A stretch of DNA of 64,000 bases from Microcoleus sp. bin38.metabat.b11b12b14.051 (GTDB lineage: Bacteria > Cyanobacteriota > Cyanobacteriia > Cyanobacteriales > Microcoleaceae), in the NCBI RefSeq assembly GCF_013299165.1, contig NZ_JAAFKD010000005.1, positions 1 to 64,000 of the forward strand, read 5' to 3'. Below the pieces are notes generated by a model. It ran no database searches, had not been told where the DNA came from, and worked only from the letters and a program-made list of their open reading frames with translations. Made by a program: the position numbers and the translations under genes. Shown here one piece after another: positions 53,567 to 63,849 of the stretch (positions are counted from its first letter, which is position 1; each line of letters opens with the position of its first letter).

Positions 53567-53729
53567 CGTATTTGACTCCTGATACTTTAGTAAGATGTCG
53601 TTTGTTTAGGGTACGTAGTTTTTATTTAGTAAGACTGCTTGTTTTAAGAGTGCGTAGTATTTTTCGGTTATTAGTAATGTAGTGGAGGTAGATGCTGCTG
53701 CGCTTCCGTCGAAAGAGCGATTTTTCGGT

Positions 53730-54200
53730 TTAGGACAAATTGACGATCGCCCGATCGATCAATTGGGAGAAGAGTTGGCGATCGGCGTCGGAAATTCCAG
53801 TCATCGACTTCTCTCTGATATCTGCTACTAGCGGCGGCAGCACGTCTTGCAGTTCCCTACCTGCATCTGTCAGCCAAATTCGCCAAATCCGCCGATCGCG
53901 CGTGTCTCTCTCCCGGCGGACTAAGCCTCTTTCTTCCATGCGATCGAGTACGCCTGTCAGTGTCCCGCCTACCTGTTGCAGTTTGTCACCAATGCTGGAA
54001 GTTGGCAAACCGTCTTCTTGCCACAAGCAGCACAGCACCAACCAGTGAAACGGTGTCAGCCCAAAGGGTTCGAGTGCTTCTTGCAGCCTGCGAGTCCCTA
54101 GCTGTCCCAGCAGTTTGATGCGGTACCCCAGGCTGTAGGGGGCGAGAACGTCGTGCCACTGAGCTAGATTTGTGCGATCGACAGTGGATGTAGTAACCAT
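53730..54200 (-). CDS. MarR family transcriptional regulator
   Basis: 156 residues from MVTTSTVDRTNLAQWHDVLA. Winged helix: LTPFHWLVLCCLWQEDGLPT, QQVGGTLTGVLDRMEERGLV (recognition helix), RRERDTRDRRIWRIWLTDAG (wing). 163 bp upstream of the HlyD gene in the same direction, so it probably represses that gene, as EmrR does for emrAB. Ligand unknown. Confidence 0.88.
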   Translation of the reverse strand: MVTTSTVDRTNLAQWHDVLAPYSLGYRIKLLGQLGTRRLQEALEPFGLTPFHWLVLCCLWQEDGLPTSSIGDKLQQVGGTLTGVLDRMEERGLVRRERDTRDRRIWRIWLTDAGRELQDVLPPLVADIREKSMTGISDADRQLFSQLIDRAIVNLS

Positions 54201-54491
54201 ATGCTTATTACTTAGCGTTCGTACTATCAGTGTAAGATGTTTTTTTTGAGCTGTCAAGGGTATCTAAGGTTTTTTGGGCTCTGCGGGCTCTCCGGCTCGT
54301 TCCACAATACCTAAATTTTGCAGTAACACAGGCCCCAGAGCCTGTGCTCAAACAGGTTATTTAGGGATGTGTCGCCTTCAATACTATTGTCGATCGCACC
54401 CTCAATCACCCTAGTGCCGGATCTCCGCCCTCGGAAGTGTGTTTACAATTCTTAATTTTTTTTAAACTAGAAAGGGTAAATCTGATTTGCG

Positions 54492-55163
54492 ATGGAATTT
54501 ATGTTGCTTCCAGCCTCTAAGCGTACCAAGTTAGACGACACAGACGACCTTTTGTTCTATTCCTCTCCCCGGTTTGTGACGCACGTAGACGAGGGATTCA
54601 TTCAGCAATTAACCGAATTGTATCGGGAACGGCTGAAACCGAATACTCGGATTTTGGATATGATGAGCAGTTGGGTGTCTCATTTGCCGGAGGAAATGGA
54701 ATTTGCCCATGTCGAAGGACACGGGATGAATGAAGCAGAATTGGCAAAAAATCCCAGACTGAATCATTATTTCGTGCAGAATTTGAACGCAAATCCCAAA
54801 TTGCCACTGCCAGATGCAGAGTTTGACGCGGTTGTCAACTGCGTTTCGGTACAATATTTGCAGCAGCCGGATGCGATTTTTGCGGAGATTCACCGGATAT
54901 TGAAGCCGGGGGGCGTAGCCATTATGAGCTTTTCTAACCGGATGTTTTATCAAAAAGCAATTGCTGCTTGGCGCGAAGGCTCGGAGAGCGATCGGGTAGA
55001 ATTAGTCAAGGGTTACTTTGATTCTGTCAAAGGAGCTAATATACCCGGATTTAGCAAGCCGGAAGTAATTGCTAAACAGTCTAGCTTGCCGAGTTTTATG
55101 CAAATGCTGGGGATCGGAGGCGGCGATCCGTTTTACGCGGTAGTTGCTTACCGCCAAAATTAA
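54492..55163 (+). CDS. Class I SAM-dependent methyltransferase
   Basis: 223 residues. Rossmann motifs are degenerate at the first loop (TRILDMMSSWVSHLP) but VEGHGMNEAELAKNP, LPLPDAEFDAVVNCVSVQYL and EIHRILKPGGVAIMSF match the methyltransferase type 11/23 fold. C-terminal part ends in GGGDPFYAVVAYR. Substrate unknown. Preceding 54201-54491 has only HIP1 sites and CCTGTGC palindromes. Confidence 0.8.
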   Translation: MEFMLLPASKRTKLDDTDDLLFYSSPRFVTHVDEGFIQQLTELYRERLKPNTRILDMMSSWVSHLPEEMEFAHVEGHGMNEAELAKNPRLNHYFVQNLNANPKLPLPDAEFDAVVNCVSVQYLQQPDAIFAEIHRILKPGGVAIMSFSNRMFYQKAIAAWREGSESDRVELVKGYFDSVKGANIPGFSKPEVIAKQSSLPSFMQMLGIGGGDPFYAVVAYRQN

Positions 55164-55313
55164 TAATAGGAGGGTGGGGCTTCGTTGGCAAGCAACACGA
55201 ACTAAAATGTGAATAGGGGAAAATCCTTGCTCTAAAAAATGCCAACCATCTTAATCTTGTAAGGCGATCGCCATCGGGTCGCCTACCTATTATTCTATTC
55301 AACCCCAAAAACA

Positions 55314-56762
55314 ATGGAATTTGTAAAACGATTAAAGCAGATAAAAGTGGACAAGTATGTCACAGTTTTTGTGATGTATTTTTTTTTGCTGGCTCTGCTA
55401 ACAAAATCAGATATTCAATCTGTGGCTGATGCTTCCAGAATAGCTACTGTTAAGTCTTTGGTGGAATATCAAACTTTTACGATCGATAACTCTCAATTTG
55501 ACAACTCCCCCTTATTTACGATCGACAAGTATTTTTACAACAACCACTTCTATTCGGATAAACCGCCACTGCCAGCACTTATGGGGGCTGCGGTTTATTT
55601 TTTGTTAAATAAAATCTGCGGTATTGATTTGTCGAATAATTTGGAATTAACTTATTATTTAGTGACCTTAAGTACGGTGGGAGTCCTATCTTGTATAGGT
55701 TTAGTTTATTTTCACAAAATTTTGCTCGAAATATTTGATATAAAGGAAGCGTGGGCTAATATAACAACATTTTTGGCAGGCACAGGAACTCTGATTTTGC
55801 CTTATTCACTTACATTTAACAATCACAGTCTGGCTGCCGTATTCCTGATAGCCAGTTTATACTACTTGTTGAAAATTGAATCCGTAGAAATCAGGAATGT
55901 TATCCTTTGCGGTATTTTGGTGTCAATGGCAGGGAATGTGGACATCACGTGCTTTTTGTTTATGCCTTTTTTTCTAGTTTTTTATACAAGCAAATCTATC
56001 AAGCTGGTATTTGTATTTATTCTATCATTTATTCCTTTATTAGGAATTTACTTATTGTTAAATATATATCTTTCTGGCAGTATAGTCCCCCCCGCAATGA
56101 ATTCAGCGCTGTGGGAATATCCTGGCTCTCTTTTTAACAAGGAAAATTTGTCTGGACTGGTGACACAGAAGAGTTTTTTAGGGACGATGAAATATGCCTT
56201 TACTTTGTTTTTAGGCAGTCGAGGATTGTTCTCGCATACTCCTCTTCTGTGCTTCTCATTTATGGGTGTTATAGCAATTTTGAGACAAAGAATATTGCCG
56301 TACAAAATCCCCTACCTTTACGGTCTGGTAGCCTCTCTAGCTTTCATGCTAATGTATACATTTAGGACAGTTGGGTACGGTGGGTATTCCTACGGCGTCA
56401 GGTGGTTTGTGGCTCCTATGTTTATATTGTGCTTGCCGTTAAGTCATCTCGCAAACCAAGTTAGAAGCTCGCGATTGCTGAAAAAGTTTTTTGTAGTTAT
56501 TGCCAGTATGTCGATCGCAATTGCTCTGGTGGGGACTTACAATCCCTATCCCAACGATTCTACCGGGAAAGTAAGCCTTGGGGGCAGTTATATTTCGGGA
56601 TATACATTTCTGGTTAATGCCAATAGCATCGCCAATAACTCCTCAGTTATGTATAAAATTAGCTTAGGCGTCAGCGGTGTCGCAATATATTTTATGTTTA
56701 ACAGGTTATTGAAAAGATTCAAGCAAACTCAAAATATCCCTGCCGACGATAATGTAGTGTAA
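55314..56762 (+). CDS. Polytopic membrane protein, GT39/ArnT-like
   Basis: 482 residues with about 10-11 membrane helices (VFVMYFFLLALLTKSDI; LVTLSTVGVLSCIGLVYF; LGTMKYAFTLFLGSRGLFSH). The first loop carries DASRIATVKSLVEYQTFTID and YSDKPPLPAL, where an acidic pair and a KPPLPAL motif resemble lipid-dependent mannosyl/arabinose transferases (PMT/ArnT fold). Likely moves a sugar from a polyprenyl carrier. Low GC compared with neighbours. Confidence 0.7.
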   Translation: MEFVKRLKQIKVDKYVTVFVMYFFLLALLTKSDIQSVADASRIATVKSLVEYQTFTIDNSQFDNSPLFTIDKYFYNNHFYSDKPPLPALMGAAVYFLLNKICGIDLSNNLELTYYLVTLSTVGVLSCIGLVYFHKILLEIFDIKEAWANITTFLAGTGTLILPYSLTFNNHSLAAVFLIASLYYLLKIESVEIRNVILCGILVSMAGNVDITCFLFMPFFLVFYTSKSIKLVFVFILSFIPLLGIYLLLNIYLSGSIVPPAMNSALWEYPGSLFNKENLSGLVTQKSFLGTMKYAFTLFLGSRGLFSHTPLLCFSFMGVIAILRQRILPYKIPYLYGLVASLAFMLMYTFRTVGYGGYSYGVRWFVAPMFILCLPLSHLANQVRSSRLLKKFFVVIASMSIAIALVGTYNPYPNDSTGKVSLGGSYISGYTFLVNANSIANNSSVMYKISLGVSGVAIYFMFNRLLKRFKQTQNIPADDNVV

Positions 56763-56783
56763 TGCAGCAAGGCAATCTAAATT

Positions 56784-57494
56784 ATGAAACCATATCAGCA
56801 AATCGCGATCGATGAATGCGGCGAGCCTTTAGTGCCAATTCCCCCTGAACATTTTGCCTTTGAAACGCCACACGCTTATCAAAAGTTGGGTGCTCCCTAT
56901 CAAAACAGCAAAGCAGATTCGCCTTTCTATTTGCGGCAAGGAGTTGTAGATAGTTTGCTCTCCGCTAAAATGCAACTACAGCAAAATTATCCAAATTGGC
57001 AAATTCTGATATTTGACGCTTACCGGCCCGTGGAAGTCCAGCAATTTATGGTCGATTATACTTTTAATCAAATTGCCGTAGCTCAAGGCTGCGAATTTCC
57101 GGTTTCCGAAGACAAACGGCAAGTAATTATAGAACACGTATATCAATTTTGGGCGGTACCGAGCATGGATCTGGCGACGCCTCCCCCTCACAGTACGGGT
57201 GCGGCTTTAGATGTAACTTTGGTGGATGAAAATCAGCGACAAATTGATATGGGTTCTGCGATTGATGAAATATCGGAACGTTCTTATCCGGATTATTATG
57301 CAAATAGCGATGAGCCGCAAAAACAGGAATATCACCGCCGCAGGCAAATATTAAGAGAGGCGATGGTAGCTGCTGGTTTTCAGCGGCATCCTAACGAATG
57401 GTGGCACTTTTCTCTGGGCGATCAGATGTGGGCTTGGTTGACAAATCAAAACAATAGTGGTAGTCAAGTTGTGGCCCGATACGGCCGCTATTAA
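56784..57494 (+). CDS. D-Ala-D-Ala dipeptidase-like M15 peptidase
   Basis: 236 residues, VanX/DdpX group. LIFDAYRPVEVQQFM (Arg), PPPHSTGAALDVTLVD (HxxxxxxD zinc ligands) and PNEWWHFSLG (ExxH) are complete. No signal peptide, so acts in the cytoplasm on D-alanyl-D-alanine. It begins 21 bp after the preceding membrane protein gene. A vancomycin role is not implied; no VanHA genes. Confidence 0.88.
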   Translation: MKPYQQIAIDECGEPLVPIPPEHFAFETPHAYQKLGAPYQNSKADSPFYLRQGVVDSLLSAKMQLQQNYPNWQILIFDAYRPVEVQQFMVDYTFNQIAVAQGCEFPVSEDKRQVIIEHVYQFWAVPSMDLATPPPHSTGAALDVTLVDENQRQIDMGSAIDEISERSYPDYYANSDEPQKQEYHRRRQILREAMVAAGFQRHPNEWWHFSLGDQMWAWLTNQNNSGSQVVARYGRY

Positions 57495-57612
57495 ACCCTT
57501 TGAGGTTTTATATTTGAGATGACTGAATGCTCGATCGCCATAAATCATTTGGATAGCAACCGCCAAGACACTGAGAACGTCCTAAATTGCTGAAACCCTA
57601 GCTTTTATTAAG

Positions 57613-57742
57613 CCTTCCTTCCTTCCTTCTTCCTTCTTACTTCGGTCAACTGTCAATTGTCAACCATCAACTGCTTTCGGAGTCAACTGTCAACTTTCGG
57701 AGTCAACTGTCAACTATCAACTGTCAACTGTCAACTGTTCCA
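57613..57742. repeat. CAACTGT and CTTCCTT heptamer runs
   Basis: TTCCTTCCTTCCTTCTTCCT followed by TCAACTGTCAATTGTCAACC and many CAACTGT units, in the spacer before the RmlA-like gene. Confidence 0.85.
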
Positions 57743-57853
57743 GGGAGGCTATTGCCAGCGGGGTAGCGGTGCTTTAAGATTAACGATAGCGAACAAGTGC
57801 AGGCAAATTCAGCCAGCACCGCAAACCCTAAAGGATAACTCAGAGTTCACCCA

Positions 57854-58927
57854 ATGAAAGCACTCATCCTCTCTGGCGGCAAAGGAACACGCTTGCGTCC
57901 CCTCACCTATACGGGTGCTAAGCAGTTGGTTCCTGTGGCAAATAAGCCGATACTGTGGTACGGAATTGAAGGCATTGTGGCGGCTGGGATTACGGATATT
58001 GGGATTGTTATTAGTCCCGAAACCGGGGAAGAGGTGAAGGCGAAAACAGGAGACGGCTCTCGCTTCGGTGCAAAAATTACTTATATTTTGCAATCAGAAC
58101 CGGCGGGACTGGCTCACGCGGTGAAAGTTGCCAGACCATTTTTGGGCGATTCTCCGTTTATCATGTATTTGGGAGATAACTTAATTCAGAGCCAGCTCGA
58201 TCCGTTTTTAGAGAACTTTAATCAGCAAAAGCTAGACGCTCTAATTTTGCTGCGTCCAGTTCCCAATCCCTCTGCTTTTGGTGTTGCTAAAGTAGATGAA
58301 AACGGGCGAGTTTTGCAGTTAGTAGAAAAACCTAAGGTTCCGCCGTCTAATTTAGCACTGGTGGGGATTTACTTTTTTGCTCCTAGCATTCACGAGGCGA
58401 TCGATCAAATTCAACCTTCGCCCCGCGGCGAGCTGGAAATTACCGATGCCATCCAACAGCTCATCAATGAGCAAAAACAGGTAGAAGCCTGCAATTTAGA
58501 GGGTTGGTGGCTGGATACAGGTAAAAAAGACGATTTGCTGAGTGCAAACCAAATCATTTTAGATAGCTGTGTCGTAGCTTCAACGGAATTAAAAGTAGAC
58601 GCTAAAAGTCAAATAATCGGGCGAGTGCAAGTAGGTGAAGGCACGGAAATCATTAATTCTACAGTTCGCGGGCCTGTGGTAATTGGGGAAAATTGCCGCA
58701 TTGAAAATAGCTTTATCGGGCCTTACAGCAGTATTGCCGATCGCGTGACGATGATTGATGCTGACATCGAACACAGTGTAATCTTGCAAGGGGCGAAAAT
58801 AGTTGGCATTCACCAGCGGATTGTTGACAGCGTGATCGGACAGCGAGCACAACTTACTAACGCCCCGCCGCGTCCGAAAGCTCTGCGGTTTATGATCGGT
58901 GATGACAGTCAAATCGAGCTAGTTTAA
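57854..58927 (+). CDS. rfbA: Glucose-1-phosphate thymidylyltransferase, long form (TIGR01208)
   Basis: 357 residues. Nucleotidyltransferase motif ALILSGGKGTRLRPLTYTGA at the N-terminus, PFIMYLGDNLIQS, VEKPKVPPSNLALVGIYFF and the left-handed helix end (VRGPVVIGENCRIENSFIGP). Makes dTDP-glucose for deoxysugar synthesis. The long C-terminal hexapeptide part separates it from the short RmlA; that long group is often in antibiotic or surface-glycan clusters, as here. Confidence 0.9.
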   Translation: MKALILSGGKGTRLRPLTYTGAKQLVPVANKPILWYGIEGIVAAGITDIGIVISPETGEEVKAKTGDGSRFGAKITYILQSEPAGLAHAVKVARPFLGDSPFIMYLGDNLIQSQLDPFLENFNQQKLDALILLRPVPNPSAFGVAKVDENGRVLQLVEKPKVPPSNLALVGIYFFAPSIHEAIDQIQPSPRGELEITDAIQQLINEQKQVEACNLEGWWLDTGKKDDLLSANQIILDSCVVASTELKVDAKSQIIGRVQVGEGTEIINSTVRGPVVIGENCRIENSFIGPYSSIADRVTMIDADIEHSVILQGAKIVGIHQRIVDSVIGQRAQLTNAPPRPKALRFMIGDDSQIELV

Positions 58928-59098
58928 ATTGACATTGGCACTATTTTCCCAAGGGCAATTTACGGGATAACGCGCAGCTTGTAGGGCGCGCAACGCGCAC
59001 CCATTGACGGAAAGAAAATTCACTAGATGCGGCGCCACAAGCGCTTTACAGTCACGGGATGGTGCTTGTGGCGCACCATAATAAAAGGAGGGGGAAGA

Positions 59099-59629
59099 TT
59101 GCAGTACGAAGAAATACCAACTCAACAAATCATAGATAAATTGCGGCAAACTTTGGAGCCGCGAATTGGTATTGCTGAGCTGCCGCTGTCTGCAAGAGTA
59201 AATAGTCGAGTTCGAGATGAAGATGACGAAGATATCGCGCTGTTGAAGAGCGGTTTCGATATTTACAACGTCCCAATTACATCTTACCAAAGGCGCCTCG
59301 GTTCTGCGGTCATAGCCGTGAGAAAAATAGTCCGCAAATTGCTCAGGCCCGTACTGGAACGACAAGTTATTTACAATTTTGCTAATACCCGCGTCGTGCA
59401 AACGTTGAGCATACAATTGCAAAAATTGCAAGAAAATCAACAAACTCTCGAAAAAAAAGTTACTTCGGAATTCAGCAGCGGATTTCCCGAAGTTAAAGTA
59501 CAGCTTGAGACTCAACAAAAGGCGATCGCCAGTTTTCAGTCTGAAATAGAGCAAATCAAAGCAGTACAGCAGCAACATACTGCTATTTTAGAGGAGATTG
59601 CCGCTCAATTGCTCGATCGACCGCAATAA
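59099..59629 (+). CDS. Hypothetical coiled-coil protein of glycan clusters
   Basis: 176 residues from TTG 59099 (LQYEEIPTQQIIDKL), chosen for the strong AAAAGGAGGGGGAAGA ribosome-binding site 6-10 nt before; a frame opens earlier at 59027. Residues about 45-95 have IYNVPITSYQRRLGSAVIAV and KIVRKLLRPVLERQVIYNF, a motif seen beside methyltransferases and glycosyltransferases of O-antigen loci. The C-terminus is a long coiled coil (LQKLQENQQTLEKKV; FQSEIEQIKAVQQQHTAI). Function unknown. Confidence 0.7.
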   Translation: MQYEEIPTQQIIDKLRQTLEPRIGIAELPLSARVNSRVRDEDDEDIALLKSGFDIYNVPITSYQRRLGSAVIAVRKIVRKLLRPVLERQVIYNFANTRVVQTLSIQLQKLQENQQTLEKKVTSEFSSGFPEVKVQLETQQKAIASFQSEIEQIKAVQQQHTAILEEIAAQLLDRPQ

Positions 59630-59784
59630 AAAATCAAAAATGACCCTAAATAATTCGATCGCCAGCCCAGGATTCATTCGCAATTTTGCAATGCTTAAAT
59701 AAAAAAAATCCAATAATTCAATTCTTCAATTATTAAATCCTAAATAATTCAATCTAAAATCCAAAATCCAAAATCCAAAATCGA

Positions 59785-61914
59785 ATGACTTTACTGCCAA
59801 TATGCTCGTTTATTATAGTCAACTATAACGGGCTGCGCCACACCAAAGACTGCTTAAAATCTCTCCAAAAACTTGCGTATCCCGAACAGCTCATCGATTT
59901 AATTGTAATTGATAATTGCTCAGCAGACGATTCCGTTACTTCCCTCCGCGAACTGTTTCCCAAAGTTCAGATTTTTGTGAATTCTGCCAACAACTTCGCC
60001 AAAGCTCTCAACTTCGGCATCAGCGAAGCAAAAGGGCAATACATCTGCTTCCTAAATAACGATGCAACCCTTGACCGTCACTGGCTAGAAATATTAATTA
60101 AACGCCTAGAAAATGACAAAAAAGTAGGTGCAGCTAGCGGTAAATTGCTGTTCAAAGATGGGCGAATTAACAGCGCCGGAATTCAGCAATTACCTAATTA
60201 TTATTGGCAAGATGTCGGCTTTGGCGAAAAAGATGCGGGACAGTACGATACAGAAAGAGAAGTCGAGGGGCTGTGTTGGGCGGCGGTGCTTTTTCGCAGG
60301 GAATGTCTGGAAGATGTCGGGCCGATTGATGAAGATTTTGTGATGTATTTTGAAGATGTAGAGTTTGCCAAACGCTGTCACAAACGCGGGTGGAAAATGC
60401 TTTATACTCCCGCAGCTATCGCCCATCACGAGTATAGGGGTTCGAGTAAAGGTAGCAAACTCACCGAGTATTTCTGCAACCGCAATCGTTTTTTGTATTT
60501 GGCGAAACACGAACCGTTGCAATTAGTTAAAGCAATTCACACTTCTGATTTTTTTAGTAACAAGCAGTACGATTTGCTGTTCGAGAGTTTATTTGTCGCG
60601 ATTAAAAAACTGCTAGATTATCAGAAACCGGAAATTGTCGCCGCGGTAGTGCCGCAATTGGCCGAAAAGTTGGCGGTGATTTACAGCCGCAGCAAGATCG
60701 ATCGCATTTTACCTCGATTGCAGGTGGTGCGGGGCGATCGCAAAATGTCGATCGCAATTTACGATCACGGACTGCATTTTATCGGCGGCGGGCAAAAATA
60801 CGTCGCTACCGCCGCTTCGCTGCTGCAAAATGAATTTGACATTACCTTCATCACCAACAAACCCGTTGCTGTTTCCGACTTAGAGTCGTGGTACGGGCTG
60901 AATCTTTCAGGCTGCAAAATTAAACTTATTCCCTTGGAATTTTACGAAAAACGCGCAATGCAGTGCATCGATTCCAGCATCATCGCCGACGATATGGAAA
61001 ATCCTTTCGATGAAATTGCCAAAGAAAGCAAAAATTACGATATTTTTGTCAACGCGAATCAACTGGAAAAAGTAAAACCGCTATCGCCTATATCAGTATT
61101 TTTCTGCCACTTTCCCAATACTTTTCGGAACTCTCACTTTGCTGTGGATGACTACACCTTTATTATTGCCAACAGCCAATTTACTATCAAGTGGTTGGAC
61201 AAACGCTGGAACTTGCAGCCAACTTTTTTGCTGTATCCGCCCGTGGAAATGGCAATAGCTAAAGTACCAAAAGAAAAGATAATTTTAGCTGTGGGACAGT
61301 TTGAAGCTGGGGGGACAAAAAAGCAAATTGAGTTAATCGAAGCTTTCCGCAGCTTGCTAACAAATTATCCAGTAGAACTTCAGGGATGGAGGTTGATTTT
61401 AGCTGGTAGCAGCGTTCCCAAAAATCCTTATTTAAAGACGGTGCAGAATTTAGTGAAGGAAGATGCAAGGGCGATCGAACTCCAAGTCAATGCAGAGTTA
61501 GATGAGATCAAATCGCTTTATGCTAGATCCAGTATATTTTGGCACGCCTGCGGTTTGGGCGAAGTCAATCCTCAAAGGTTTGAGCATTTCGGGATGGCGA
61601 CTGTCGAAGCAATGCAAAATAGTTGTGCTCCGATCGCCTTTTGTGGCGGTGGACAACCGGAAATTGTCGAACACGGGCGATCGGGCTTTTTGTTCAATAG
61701 CGTTGAACAACTGTGCCAATATTCACATCAACTAATTGTCAATCCCGATTTGCTAGCAGAGCTTCAAGCTAGCGCGCAGCAACGCAGTCAGAACTTTAGA
61801 CTGGCACCTTTTGAGAAAAAAGTCAAGAGTTTTTTTGAGATTATTCACCAAGAGTATGCTACAATTCGGCTGCCAAATCCTGCTGATATTGCTCAAATGC
61901 TCGATCGACCTTAA
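59785..61914 (+). CDS. Bifunctional glycosyltransferase: GT2 domain fused to GT4 domain
   Basis: 709 residues. Residues 1-270: GT2, FIIVNYNGLRHTKDCLKSLQ, DLIVIDNCSADDSV, YICFLNNDATLDRHWL (metal-binding), and GLCWAAVLFRRECLEDVGPI ... YFEDVEFAKRCHKRGW. Residues about 320-700: GT4-like, IYDHGLHFIGGGQKYVATAA at the acceptor loop and EAMQNSCAPIAFCGGGQPEI at the nucleotide site with E7-type pattern. Probably adds two sugars in a surface polysaccharide. Preceding spacer holds a CCAAAATCCAAAATC heptamer run. Confidence 0.85.
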   Translation: MTLLPICSFIIVNYNGLRHTKDCLKSLQKLAYPEQLIDLIVIDNCSADDSVTSLRELFPKVQIFVNSANNFAKALNFGISEAKGQYICFLNNDATLDRHWLEILIKRLENDKKVGAASGKLLFKDGRINSAGIQQLPNYYWQDVGFGEKDAGQYDTEREVEGLCWAAVLFRRECLEDVGPIDEDFVMYFEDVEFAKRCHKRGWKMLYTPAAIAHHEYRGSSKGSKLTEYFCNRNRFLYLAKHEPLQLVKAIHTSDFFSNKQYDLLFESLFVAIKKLLDYQKPEIVAAVVPQLAEKLAVIYSRSKIDRILPRLQVVRGDRKMSIAIYDHGLHFIGGGQKYVATAASLLQNEFDITFITNKPVAVSDLESWYGLNLSGCKIKLIPLEFYEKRAMQCIDSSIIADDMENPFDEIAKESKNYDIFVNANQLEKVKPLSPISVFFCHFPNTFRNSHFAVDDYTFIIANSQFTIKWLDKRWNLQPTFLLYPPVEMAIAKVPKEKIILAVGQFEAGGTKKQIELIEAFRSLLTNYPVELQGWRLILAGSSVPKNPYLKTVQNLVKEDARAIELQVNAELDEIKSLYARSSIFWHACGLGEVNPQRFEHFGMATVEAMQNSCAPIAFCGGGQPEIVEHGRSGFLFNSVEQLCQYSHQLIVNPDLLAELQASAQQRSQNFRLAPFEKKVKSFFEIIHQEYATIRLPNPADIAQMLDRP

Positions 61915-62043
61915 GCATCCAGATATCGATCTGGGTAATAACGCGGCAGAAATGTAGACGGCGTTTCAACCGCGCCTAAATCTGGCATCAACCAGATTTG
62001 ATATCAAATATCGATTAATAAAAAGTTAATTTATTCTCAAAAC

Positions 62044-63114
62044 GTGTCCAATCCACTGTTAATTAATTTATCCTTTCTAACTGCCGAACCCACGGGAATC
62101 GGGACTTATGCAGCTAATCTTTTTCCCCAACTTCAAAAACTAGAACCAACTTTGCTGACTTCCCAGCAAATAGACGATTATAGTTGCTATAAAATCCCAG
62201 ACAACATTACACCGGATCGAGGGCCAAAAGCACAAATCAACAGACTGCTGTGGACTCAATTTAACTTGCCTAAAATCTACCGCGAATTGCAGTCAAACCT
62301 GATTTTTTCCCCAATACCCGAAGCACCTTTATATTCCCAATGCCGCTACATAGTCACAGTTCATGATTTAATTCCTTTGCGGTTCCCGCAAAAATTATCT
62401 CGATTAACAGCTTATTTTCGGTACTACATACCGCAGGTTTTGCGCCAAGCAGAACACATTATTTGCGATTCAGAATCAACAGCAGCGGATGTTGCTAAAT
62501 ATTACAAAATTCCGCATCAGAAAATGACGGCAATTCCCCTAGCTTGTGATAATATTAACTTTAAATATCTCGATTTGCCAGCTAAAAACTATTTTCTGTA
62601 TACCGGCAGACACGATCCTTACAAAAACTTAGAAAGATTAATTGCTGCATTTGCGAGTTTAGCCGATCGCGCAAATTACGAATTGTGGCTAGCCGGGCCT
62701 CCCAACGCCTACACGCCGCAGTCGATCGCCCAAGTAGAAAAATTAGGCTTACAATCTTCCGTAAAATTTCTCGGTTACGTTCCCTATTCGCAATTACCCG
62801 TACTGATGAATCAGGCGATCGCCCTAGTATCTCCCACACTCTGGGAAGGCTTCGGCTTGCCAATTTTGGAAGCAATGGCCTGCGGTACACCAGTCATCAC
62901 ATCCAACCTGTCATCAATGCCAGAAGTAGCCGGAGATGCGGCATTATTAGTCAATCCCTACAGCATCGGGGAAATAGCAGCAGCCATGCAAACAGTAGCG
63001 ACAGATTCAAAAGTGCGATCGAACTTAAAAAAAGCTAGCTTAGGGCGATCGGCAGAATTTAGCTGGCAAAAAACCGGAAAAGCAACCGCCAAAATCCTAC
63101 AACAATATCTTTAG
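62044..63114 (+). CDS. Family 4 glycosyltransferase
   Basis: 356 residues from GTG 62044 ([20 protein letters not shown]). Acceptor loop [49 protein letters not shown], and the nucleotide-sugar site [20 protein letters not shown] with EX7E. A close paralogue begins at 63850, after a repeat array. Confidence 0.9.
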   Translation: MSNPLLINLSFLTAEPTGIGTYAANLFPQLQKLEPTLLTSQQIDDYSCYKIPDNITPDRGPKAQINRLLWTQFNLPKIYRELQSNLIFSPIPEAPLYSQCRYIVTVHDLIPLRFPQKLSRLTAYFRYYIPQVLRQAEHIICDSESTAADVAKYYKIPHQKMTAIPLACDNINFKYLDLPAKNYFLYTGRHDPYKNLERLIAAFASLADRANYELWLAGPPNAYTPQSIAQVEKLGLQSSVKFLGYVPYSQLPVLMNQAIALVSPTLWEGFGLPILEAMACGTPVITSNLSSMPEVAGDAALLVNPYSIGEIAAAMQTVATDSKVRSNLKKASLGRSAEFSWQKTGKATAKILQQYL

Positions 63115-63137
63115 AAAAAATCAGTCTAAAATTAAGG

Positions 63138-63815
63138 TTTGTAGTGCGGACTTTAGTCCGTATTAATCTGAAGAAAAAGGACTAAAGTCCTCACTACCAA
63201 CCTTGATTTTTGTTTGTAGTGCGGACTTTAGTCCGTATTAATCTGAAGAAAAAGGACTAAAGTCCTCACTACCAACCTTGATTTTTGTTTGTAGTGCGGA
63301 CTTCAGTCCGTATTAATCTGAAGAAAAAGGACTAAAGTCCTCACTACAAGCCTTGATTTTTGTTGGAGCGTGCGGACTTCAGTCCGTATTAATCTGAAGA
63401 AAAAGGACTAAAGTCCTCACTACAAACCTTGATTTTTGTTTGTAGTGCGGACTTCAGTCCGTATTAATCTGAAGAAAAAGGACTAAAGTCCTCACTACAA
63501 GCCTTGATTTTTGTTGGAGCGTGCGGACTTCAGTCCGTATTAATCTGAAGAAAAAGGACTAAAGTCCTCACTACAAGCCTTGATTTTTGTTGGAGCGTGC
63601 GGACTTTAGTCCGTATTAATCTGAAGAAAAAGGACTAAAGTCCTCACTACAAACCTTGATTTTTGTTTGTAGTGCGGACTTCAGTCCGTATTAATCTGAA
63701 GAAAAAGGACTAAAGTCCTCACTACAAACCTTGATTTTTGTTGGAGCGTGCGGACTTCAGTCCGTATTAATCTGAAGAAAAAGGACTAAAGTCCTCACTA
63801 CAAGCCTTGATTTTT
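63138..63815. repeat. 75-bp palindromic repeat array
   Basis: Nine units of 75-76 bp, starting at 63138, 63213, 63288, 63363, 63439 and onward. Each has GTGCGGACTTTAGTCCGTAT (or CTTCAGT) and AAGGACTAAAGTCCTCACTA; the two GGACTTTAGTCC-type palindromes make long hairpins. Some units begin TTGTAGTG, others TTGGAGCGTG. Related to 10425-10644. Not CRISPR: no unique spacers. Confidence 0.9.
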
Positions 63816-63849
63816 GTTTAAAATTGTCCATCCTCATATTCCGTGCCAA

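Noticed and set aside
63138-63815. Possible CRISPR array
   Set aside because: Nine nearly identical 75-bp units without variable spacers.
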